NCBI GenBank assembly: GCA_030490835.1
Contig: CM059975.1
Coordinates: 56,969,174-57,033,173 of the forward strand
Source of the DNA: Annona cherimola
Lineage: Eukaryota > Streptophyta > Magnoliopsida > Magnoliales > Annonaceae
Direction: 5' to 3'
DNA length: 64,000 nucleotides
Shown: in pieces, positions 55,766-64,000 of the stretch
Layout of the letters: each line of letters starts with the position of its first letter
Position numbering within the stretch: position 1 is the stretch's first letter
The notes under the pieces: model-generated
Databases searched by the model: none
Seen by the model: only the letters and a program-made list of their open reading frames with translations
What the model was told of the DNA's origin: nothing
Position numbers and translations under genes: made by a program

Positions 55766-56329
55766 GAGCGCGCGACCATCCGGATTCCTCTCCCTTTTTC
55801 TTCTCCTCTCTCTTCTTCTTTCTCCATTTCCCGCCAATCTGTTTTCCTTTCCTCCTCTCCGGCGATTTCTCTTTCCAGCAAAGTTCTTCATTCTGGCAAG
55901 CTTTCATCTTTTCCGGCCAACTACCTCTTTCTCTTCCTTGCTGTTTCCGGCGTTCCTCACCGACAGCCCTTTCTCCGCTCCATTTTCTCTTCTCTCAAAG
56001 CTCGATAAAGCCCAACTTCTCTCCCTCTCATTTTCTCTCTAATCCCAGCTCATCTCTCACAGTTCTCTCTTCCTCTCATTCTCTCTGATCTCACCTCACC
56101 TCTCTCTCTCTCTCACTTTCCATCTCTCAGTTACTATATCTCCCAAACCAAAATGGCACCAAAAGCTAGAAAGGTACAAGCTCAATTTAGTGTGATTTGA
56201 ATGTTTGCTTTATGAAAGTTATGTTCTGTTTTGAAATATCATGTTCTGTTTTTGAAGTTTATATGAATGTGATTATCTTGAAAGGTACAAGCTCAATTTA
56301 GTTTTGTCAATCATCAAAAAGGGGGAGAT
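55766..56329 (+). other. Pyrimidine-rich leader and remnant of the extra ORF in F
   Basis: Positions 55785-56150 are rich in TCTCTC/CTTTCC, like a plant 5' untranslated region. The ATG at 56154 opens MAPKARKV and stops after 15 codons. The MAPK start matches the extra ORF of A, but the remaining about 510 codons are gone. A repeat GAAAGGTACAAGCTCAATTTAG occurs at both about 56170 and 56280. The polypurine tract AAAAAGGGGGAGAT ends at the LTR (about 56316-56329). Confidence 0.8.
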
Positions 56330-58047
56330 TGTTGGAAACAATGTTTAAAACAAAACAAAATTGACCAAAGCATGAGTTTTGATGATTAACAAAGACTAAT
56401 TTGAGTATATCAAGTATACTAATGAGTTTGCCAAATGTTTTAAGGAACTGAAATAGTCAAGTCGATCCCCAAGTCGACTTGGACTTCGACTTAGGGTGAA
56501 GTCGATCCCAAAGTCGACTCCATTATCGACTTGAAACAGAACTTCAAAGGCAAAATCAAAACTGGAAGAATAGCAGGTGAAGTCGCAGGCTAAGTCGACT
56601 CCACTTGCGACTTGGGAAGCCAAGTCGCAAACGAAGTCGACCTCACTATCGACTTCAGTCGAGAGAAAACTGTCCAGACCTGATTTTGGGGCACAAAGAT
56701 GCCCAAGTCGCAGACGAAGTCGACTCCAGGTGCAACTTGGGCGAAGTCGCAAACAAGGTCGACTCCATCCTCGACTTGAGACTTTCAAAATTCAAAGATG
56801 CAGATTCAAGGTCATTCCAAGAATCCACTTGAATAATCCAAATCAAGATGCAAACACATTTTCAAAGAACAACTTGATTTATCTCAAGTTCAAAGCAAGG
56901 ATTCAAGTTCAAGATCAAATCAAGTCTATCAAGCCCAAGGCAAAGATACAAGTATGTTTCAAATATTCAAGTCTTAAAGATCAAATGAGTCAGATGCAAA
57001 GCAAGGTGCATGAATCAATCATTCAAGAATCAAAAGGACTAAAGGAAGAAAGCCAAGCAAGATAGAAGCAAATCAAATGAAGATCAAAGCATTTTTATCA
57101 AAGGCCGAGCCAAGTCGCAACCCAAGTCGACTCCAGGATCGACTTGAGTTGAAGTCTGAGGCCAAGTCGACCCAAGACTCAGACTTGGGAATCTGAAGAA
57201 CTGGAGTCGCACACGAGGTCGACTCCAGGTGCGACTTGGAAGCCAAGTCGCAGGCCAAGTCGACTCCATCTTCGACTTGGAAAATAACGTTTGAATTTTT
57301 GAACGTTGGAGATCATTTATTGCGCGCTAACCACCTCTACAACGTTCAAATCTTCCTCACTCTATAAAAGGACACTCAAATGAACGTGAAAGATAGATAC
57401 AAGACACTCATATACACTACTATACACACTACAAAGTCCAAAGAGAGAAAAGAAGTGCAAGAAGGAGTTTCTATTTCATTTTCTCCATATTTGAGTGGTC
57501 CATATACATTCAAAGGAAGAAATAGCTTCAAGTTGCAAGCTGCTTCATCGATACTCATCCAAGCTGCTTCTATAATTTCTTCCTCGAGCTCAACCTGCCT
57601 ACACATCTCTGTAAAGTGTAGTTTTTCTTATTTCAAAGTCTTGTTATATTAAACTTGATTTAGCTTGGGTAGCTAAGATCAAGTATATGCAAAGTAGTGT
57701 GTGATTGGAGTGGAACTCATCACCTACTTGTGCTGTGTGTTGTGCATGCCCCTTAGAGCTGGAATCTAGAAGAGAGCGGAGACTCTAAGTGTATTCGAGG
57801 AATACATAGTGGAACCCAAGTCACAACGGAGTGTGAGCTTGGAAGAGTGGAGTAGGGAAGGTTTGCCCGAACCACTATAAATCTTGTCTTCTGCTTCCTT
57901 TTACTGTTTTATCTTAATTGCTCTCTATTTGCTTTCAAAAGGGGATTAATCTTTCAAGGGGTTAAGACTTTAATTTACCAAAGAATTTTTTAAAGAACCC
58001 AATTCACCCCTCCCCTCTTGGGTTTTGCCATCAACTCGGGACCAACA
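56330..58047 (+). repeat. 3' LTR of element F
   Basis: It is the same length as the 5' LTR. The TATA box is at 57363-57371 and the motif clusters are at 56455-56795 and 57110-57280. Differences from the 5' LTR that I can see are all single substitutions. Confidence 0.93.
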
Positions 58048-58780
58048 GCAGGGACGTCTTCCTCGCCTCCATCACTACTATTACTATCATCATCATCATC
58101 TTCCTTAACCTCCTCTTCCTCACTTTCACCCTCCTCCTCCTGTATCTCAGGAGCAAGGTATTCCATCGGGTCCTCATCGTCGCTATCATTAACATTATTA
58201 TTATTATTTCCATTTCCAAGTTGGATGGGTTCCCCATCCTGTCCTGATATATGTATAACGACTTTGTTAAGGCCCAGTGCAACGGGTGACTCTAGAATTC
58301 CCTGTGCCCGACGTTCCTCTACTGCAATAGCAACCTCCTTCTCCCTCTGATGAATCTTTTCCCAATTTACCCTGTGCCTAATTTGCACAAGTCCACACTC
58401 AAATCTATACCACAGAACACATCAGGAGTTATAGATGCTAGGATCTGATCCCAAAATTTATGGAGATCATGGGGGTATATCAAGTCAGATGAGATGGGTA
58501 GATCTATTTGGTGAGACGCTGTAGTATTCTCCACCTGAGTATGGCTCGTAGACTCCTCTACATTAGGCCTTTGAGGATATGGGTTGACATGATAATCTCC
58601 CTGTGTATGAGTCGGAGGGTGCCTAGGAGGGAAACCAGGAGAAACTGGTGGGATATATGCCGAATTCCACCATCTATTCACGTTCTCTGCTATCCTCCTT
58701 TTTCATTCCTCCTCCTCTTTTTCTTTTCTAAGTTCCTCTTCACTCATTGCCCTTTTCCTCTGTCGGCCATCTACAATTCA
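58048..58780 (-). pseudogene. Leader ORF upstream of gag in element Y, acidic, unrecognised
   Basis: Between Y's primer site and gag the minus strand has coding-like sequence in two frames. The first, upstream piece (58367-58681 and, beyond a stop, up to about 58760 with RQRKRAMSEEELRKEKEEEE) is Pro/His-rich (PPVSPGFPPRHPP). The second (58048-58388) is basic at its start (RHRVNWEKIHQREKEVAIAVEERRAQG) and then a long Asp/Glu/Ser tract. The second frame stays open across the insertion points of F and the solo Athila LTR (48855-48934; ending near 47266). I do not recognise the product. X has no such leader. Confidence 0.5.
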
Positions 58781-58916
58781 AACATAGCATGACAGCTCTA
58801 TTCAATACATTATAAACAAATTATCATAGATAATTTATTCTATAATCACATAGCTTATGATGATAGTTATAAATTTTCACACTTAGTAAATTTTCCACAC
58901 CTATTTACTAATCCAT

Positions 58917-58928
58917 GCTTTGATACCA
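58917..58928 (-). other. Primer-binding site (tRNA-iMet type), element Y
   Basis: The minus strand TGGTATCAAAGC, one base different from the usual TGGTATCAGAGC, lies five bases from the LTR at 58934. Confidence 0.8.
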
Positions 58929-58933
58929 ACTTC

Positions 58934-61900
58934 TGTGGCGCCCTAGCCCGAGCGTCACAACCTTACTCCAAGATCTATCGATTAGTAAACGTGATCAGTA
59001 TTATTGCCCTGTCACACGGCGGGCTTATTAGATATTTATCCACTCAATCCTAACTCCTTGGGAGTTTACATCATTCTATTCATATCAATTTCCATCAAAT
59101 TCCTTTTTAGGTCATTATTCCAATTGAGATATACACATATGATCTCATAAATTTCATACTTAATCATATCATGATAAATCATCCTTAACAATTGACCATA
59201 AAAATAATTTCGTTATTTATAGTCATAATCACCACATAAATTCTTGTACAATATTAAACTACAATTTAATGTTAACATTCATACAACCACACAATTCATA
59301 AATTCATACACAAGTAACTTATAGAAATTCATATTTTCTTGAATCTCCACCTGTGCTCCTTGCATGGTTCTTCCTTTCACCTGTCTTTAAGATTTGAAAA
59401 ATAAAATCGTGACTCAAAACTCAATAAGCAAGCTATAAGATTTTCAGGCAATTCATTTTCATTGAAAATAACTTGGAAGACATATTATACCCACTCGATG
59501 GTGCATCTTAAAACATGCTTCTTATACCCGTCTAGGGTATATCATAAACAATGCGATGCATTATTTAAAACCATGACATTCCTTTGGATAGAAGCAAGCT
59601 AGGCAACCATCCACTTTCATCCTCTCTCCCATTCCAGGGAAGCGCCGCCGACCCTAGGCCTCTCTTATCAACTTGGTCGCACCAAAGGGGGACATTCGGT
59701 CTGCTTACACTTTTGAGGTGGACCTCATTAGCGACTTGGCCACACCAAAGGGGGACATTCGGTCCGCTTACACCTTTAAGGTGGACCTCATGATTTTGTG
59801 GACATGCTTCTTTTCATAAACATGAACTTTGACATGCTAGTATGATTTTTCATTCCTAAACCCATGATTCATCATTTTTCATAAATAAATGCAAAACAGT
59901 AGGCAATTCATTTATTCCATTAGAAATAATATTTCAATACACATTTAGAAAAGGAATGTTCATCCTTCAACAACTTAAAAAGAATTGAAATCAATCATTT
60001 GTCAACTCATTTAAATAGTTAGAATATCATTGATAATCATTTGATCACATTTGATAAAACAAAAGCATTTAGAAAACTGCTTGCTTACCTTTTTCTCTTA
60101 GCTTTCCCTATCGCTTATCTCTTTGCCTTTGCCTATACATAAACATAGCATTGCATTCATAACAATCCATTTGCTTGCATTCACTTAGTTTTTCAATCCC
60201 ATAATCCATATCATACATAATCAACTTGGATTTTCAAGTCGATCATACATGCACAACATGTACTTGTGCATCATACCATTCATTCCATATGTCATTTTGA
60301 ACCCATATTTAGGGTAAACACATAACATTCATTCATAATTCAACATATGGGGATTTATATCTCTCATTAACCATTTTCATCTATTTTCCATTTTCCTTAC
60401 GTCAATGCTCATTCTAAGCATACAAGTGACGTTTTAAGCTTCATAAACAAATCTCAACATTTGAGATAGCTAAAATCCATTCATACAGAAACATCCTTAT
60501 TCATTTCATCACATATTCATGCATATTTTTCATTTTAGCAATTCTACGTAAGTCATATATCATCCATTCATACATATGTTCCACATACGTTCAACATACA
60601 ACACATATACTATGTGTTTCTTAAAATTTCTTAACACAGCAACTTATACTCATTTTCAACATCATTAAACCCCTTAATTAACATATAATTTAGGGTTTAA
60701 TTTCGGATTTTTAATCCATTTATCACTGGGTTCGAAAACAGCCATGTTAGGACCCGTTTTTCATCCTTTCAACACCTCTTTCAAGATTTAAATCATAACA
60801 GATTTTTAAATTATAATTTCCAGAAACTAAACATGATTTTATTAACCCAAATTTAGGGTATTATCACATATTTAATATTCATAATTTATTTGCTTCCATA
60901 ACAGCAACATTTTCAAGAATATAGGGTATCCATTTTGACCCGTTTCAACATGTCCATACACAGGTCCTTAAAATCAGATTTAGGGAAAATATTTTCAATC
61001 CCTTTTGGACACTAAAAGTACCTTAATCCTAGGGTAATTTACCCTCTATAACATCCATAAATCATTTGTTCATAAACAGCAACAAAAATCATATGTAAAG
61101 CACCCGTTTTGGCCCCCATTTGGACGTTCCATACATATACCCTAAAAAATCAGATTTAGGGCAAACTTATCCAGCACACTTAGGACATCCAAAGGGTCCT
61201 TAATTTAGGGTACTTTACCCTACAATTCATCCATAAACCATTTAAGCACTTCTTTGTATCATTTTTAACTCAAAAATGGAAAAACGGACATTACTTGAAA
61301 CCCTAAGTTCCATTTTTGGTAAAATCATTAACAAATGCTCAAATCAACATATGTAATCCAAAATAACATGAATTACATCTAAATCATTATGCTTAAATCA
61401 TACAGCAACTTGGTTTAGGGTTTTTACAAATTCCAAGTTAGATTTCATCTCAAAATTCAACCCTAACTTCTCTTTTCACTCTTGAACTCTTGATCTCATT
61501 TATATCTTTCAAAAATCATTCAATACCCTTAACAAGGCATTATAACTTATCCTTTAAGAGTTCTTTATGAAACATATTCATGGCTCATGATTTGAGAGAG
61601 AAAACCTTGATTTAAATGATTCAAAACTTGGATTGAATCTAACTTGAACCCAACTTGTTTAGCTTGGTTCCTTCTCTTTTTCTTCTCTTTTTTCCTTCTA
61701 TTTTTCTCCTCTTTTCTCCTTCTTCCTTGCTGGTTTCGGATGTACCCAAGGTTGCTCACAACACTTAGAAAATTTTGAGAATTTCTTTCCCTTCTCATAT
61801 GCACGTTTCCAAGGTTAAGGCTTCCCCTTTTTATATTTTTTTACTAGCCCTTGGGATCCACTTTTCCACATGTTATAAGGGTAATTTAATTCTAACTTAT

Positions 61901-62981
61901 CCCTTGATGACATGGCAATTTTATATCCAAGTAAAATACCCATTTAATAATGAACAAAAATCATCAAAAATACACATTTAAGGGGTGCATTGCTGTCCAC
62001 TAGGTGATGCCCCTCTTAGGCATGCTTTTTGAAATTTTTATGCCTCCATTTCCACATATTTATGTGCCTCATTAGTTACCCTAGGGTCTTAGCTACTTAG
62101 ATATGCATTTTAGGATTTTTAAAAATCCAAATATCATGTCATTCTTGCCCTTGGTCGTCCATGGCATTGACACATCACCTATGCTCCATTTTAAGCTACA
62201 TATTAGGTATTAAACCAATGCATTTAAACCCTTACTTTTCCATGGATTCGACCATTAAATAAATCCATAAAATCCAGCTCCATTGAGCTCCATTTGACAC
62301 CTAGCATAGCATTAAACCAAGTCATTTAACTCACTTGCTTTAACATAAATGCTATGGTAGTCTAGGGTGCACAAAGTTAATGTTAGGTACCTTTTTCCAA
62401 TTAAGAACTTTTCCATTGTAATTAGAGTAATCCAATCCACTCATACCATAGATTTCATAATTTTATTCAATCATTTCAAATTTCATCTCAAACCGACTTT
62501 TCTACATCAAGTTATGAACCTTTGAAAATAACCTTAGAGTGTGAGATTAAAAATAAATAATTATTACCTTCATCCCATCACATTTGCCTTAATCGAATCC
62601 ATACATAAGGTCTAGCCCAAAATCATGAGCTTACCTTTCAAATTTCATCTCATTTCCCCTTATAGGCGTCAAGTTATGAATTTTCTACGATTTCCAACCT
62701 AATTCCATAATTTTCATTTTAATCTCCATTAATTAAATCATGGAAATTAAAATAAATATTCATGTCACATTAGCATATTCTAATCCTCATTAAGCTCCTT
62801 TATTCATCTTGACTCACACTGGGATTTGGCGATTAATCTTAATCACTATTTTTAATTTCAAACCCTAATTGCAAAATTCATTAATTCATAAAACTCATCC
62901 AAAAATCAATCAATTCATACCTAAATCATCATTACATCTTAAATGCATTTATATGAGTCCTACTTGGGTCTGGGTATTACA
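58934..62981 (-). repeat. 5' (right) LTR of element Y
   Basis: This 4,048-bp LTR is bounded by TGTGGCGCCC and GGGTATTACA. The sense strand is minus. It has a TATAAAAAGGGG-type box near 61826-61835, a 63-bp tandem repeat at 59671-59796, and the conserved block CCATTCCAGGGAAGCGCCGCC at 59628-59650. It contains the intact counterpart of the sites where X (60014) and A (about 60555) inserted in the left copy. No coding sequence is seen. Confidence 0.8.
59671..59796. repeat. 63-bp tandem repeat, two units, in the Y LTR
   Basis: Units starting ACTTGG at 59671 and 59734 each contain GGACATTCGGTCT/C, a GGAC..GTCC dyad with a 5-base loop. A single related dyad, GGACATCCGGTCC, is in the X LTR at 2242-2254. 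Confidence 0.7.
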
Positions 62982-63337
62982 TATGACCTACTCGCCCACA
63001 AAAGGTTTAGATAACGTGAAGTTTTTCGAATTGAAAATTTAGCCACTGCTTCTCCTATTGACCTAGTTGCATAAAAATGCCCTGCCATAGTGGCTCACGG
63101 ACGTCAATTTCCACCATTATCTTAAGGCTATTTTTCGATGCTGCTACTGCACAATAGTATTCAAAGGAGTTGCTAATCATATCCCCCAACAGCTATTTAT
63201 CAACCATGTAAGGGATTTTGGTGACATGGACTCAAATAGGCATCTTGTACAAATGATAACCCATGGGCTGATCGGTGATGTGATCTCAATGAATAAAACC
63301 AATTGCCTATCATGTACCCATGATCGGCTAGCAAGCA
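62982..63337. other. Unassigned 356 bp between Y and LTR Z
   Basis: I see no open frame, repeat or recognisable motif. It may be flanking DNA of Y or part of an older decayed element. Confidence 0.4.
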
Positions 63338-64000
63338 TGTGAAACCCGCAATCCTAGAATAACACATAGATTTTTGTACTGATTTTTATGATAAATAAAA
63401 TTCATGAAATATGTTATATTTTTAAATGTGTGTATTAGAGGTTAAAATAATGCAATTAAGAATTTAACCCACGTGAATAGTACATGTGAATAGTAACCGA
63501 GGATTAAGACACATGATTAAGAGTTAATCACTTGGATTAACCTAATCACAAAAAGACAAAATAGGGATTTAATCACTACAAGACAAAATAGCATTACTTT
63601 TTATTATTTTAATACAAATTTGGATTTTAGTGGAAAAATAGAAAAAAATTCATAATTTGCAATCCGAGCGTTGGAATTCGATGAAATTTTTTATGGATGG
63701 TTAAAAACTCATGATGAGCATGATGAAAAGGTTAATATGTGATGAAAATCACAAATCAAAGGTCAAGATGAAGCGTCAAATAGAGATCGAAAAAGTAGCT
63801 TAACTTTTAATTAAATCTACTTTTGACTTTTGAATAAAATAAATAATTAAAAAAATTAACTGAAAGGCAGCTGCAGCAGGGGCATAGCAGGCTAGGGTGG
63901 CTGGAATTTTGACCAAATCAATGATCCATGATCATCATCATCTTAAATCAATGGCTAGGATTTATTTAGCCTAAACTAATTAATTTTAAAAATCAAAAAA
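63338..64000 (+). repeat. LTR Z (X-family), start only
   Basis: TGTGAAACCC begins a plus-sense LTR. From about 63431 it matches the reverse complement of 4130 down to about 3500 in the X LTR (GGTTAAAATAATGCAATTAAG, ATTAAGAGTTAATCACTTGG), with many differences. It runs off the right edge. Confidence 0.75.

Larger units (their letters stand above)
48935..58047 (+). mobile_element. Element F: full-length SIRE-like copia retrotransposon lacking its extra ORF
   Basis: This 9,113-bp element has equal 1,718-bp LTRs (48935-50652, 56330-58047), a primer site, gag and pol with several stops, and a polypurine tract. A perfect GCAGG duplication flanks it (48930-48934, 58048-58052). I count about seven differences between the LTRs, so insertion is recent. 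Coding damage therefore is either very recent or was present in the source copy. Nucleotide similarity to A is high in gag and pol, but LTRs differ. Confidence 0.93.
4240..62981 (-). mobile_element. Element Y: old Ty3/gypsy chromovirus split by nested insertions
   Basis: I infer a single minus-strand Tekay/Del-like chromovirus whose parts are spread over this span. Seen directly: two LTRs of the same family and orientation (58934-62981 and 4240-18313), a Met-type primer site beside the right LTR, a polypurine tract beside the left LTR, and gag N-terminal, gag C-terminal, protease, RT, RNase H, integrase and chromodomain pieces in the correct minus-strand order between them. Y's left LTR loses its left part at 4240, where element X begins; the rest would lie outside the window. 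Part of gag is missing between 46509 and 24827. The alternative is two separate related elements. The collinearity of the two LTRs over about 2.97 kb favours one. Confidence 0.65.

Noticed and set aside
58018..58350. Serine-rich plus-strand frame
   Set aside because: It is the antisense shadow of the Asp/Glu/Ser tract of the leader ORF.
62982..63337. Possible host exon between Y and LTR Z
   Set aside because: I could find no open frame of useful length or splice-bounded coding pattern. It is left unassigned.

Overview
This window is plant nuclear DNA built almost entirely from nested LTR retrotransposons. I see no host gene, tRNA, rRNA or bacterial-type feature. The evidence is Ty1/copia gag, integrase and RT with an extra ORF typical of plant SIRE-like elements, Ty3/gypsy chromovirus and Athila-like domains, tRNA primer-binding sites (initiator Met and Asp types), polypurine tracts, TATA boxes inside LTRs, and perfect 5-bp target-site duplications (TSDs). 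A large angiosperm genome with gene-poor heterochromatin is the likely source. I cannot name the species.

My reading is that one old minus-strand chromovirus (element Y) underlies most of the window. Its right (5') LTR is 58934-62981 and its left (3') LTR is 4240-5067 plus 15893-18313. Its internal domain is scattered between them: leader ORF at about 58.1-58.8 kb and 48.9 kb, gag start at 46.5-46.9 kb, gag end to chromodomain at 24.8-18.35 kb. Later insertions split it. From left to right these are: chromovirus X (its 5' end, 1-4239, minus) in Y's 3' LTR; SIRE-like copia element A (5068-15887, minus, TSD ATATA) in the same LTR; solo copia LTR C (18614-20308, TSD TTATG) in the integrase/chromodomain; an Athila-like element G (24828-39811, plus, truncated) in gag; then, inside G, a gag-only copia element E (28195-33121) and a 5.9-kb solo gypsy LTR W (33131-39001). 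Next come a truncated second W-type LTR (39812-46508) that carries a solo copia LTR D (TSD ATAAG) and a solo gypsy LTR V (TSD GTCAT); a solo Athila-like LTR (47287-48854, TSD CCCCT); and copia element F (48935-58047, plus, TSD GCAGG) in Y's leader. Another LTR (Z) enters at 63338.

Elements A and F look recent, because their paired LTRs differ at only about seven sites each by eye. Both have broken pol genes. A keeps an intact 527-codon extra ORF downstream of pol. F has lost that ORF but kept its start codon and pyrimidine-rich leader. X, Y, G and E carry many stops and frameshifts.

The most interesting signal is not a gene. Several unrelated LTR families each carry arrays of short dyad-symmetric motifs. 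The W-type LTRs hold two arrays of small hairpins in the transcribed leader part, with tetraloops and stems whose changes are compensatory, and with G-U pairs appearing on the sense strand only. The copia LTRs hold arrays built on the palindrome AAGTCGACTT flanked by inverted arms, and a version of the array spaced at about 20-21 bp sits before the extra ORF. The Athila-like LTRs hold repeats around the palindrome GGCGCCTAGGCGCC. X, Y and W also share one conserved block in otherwise diverged LTRs.
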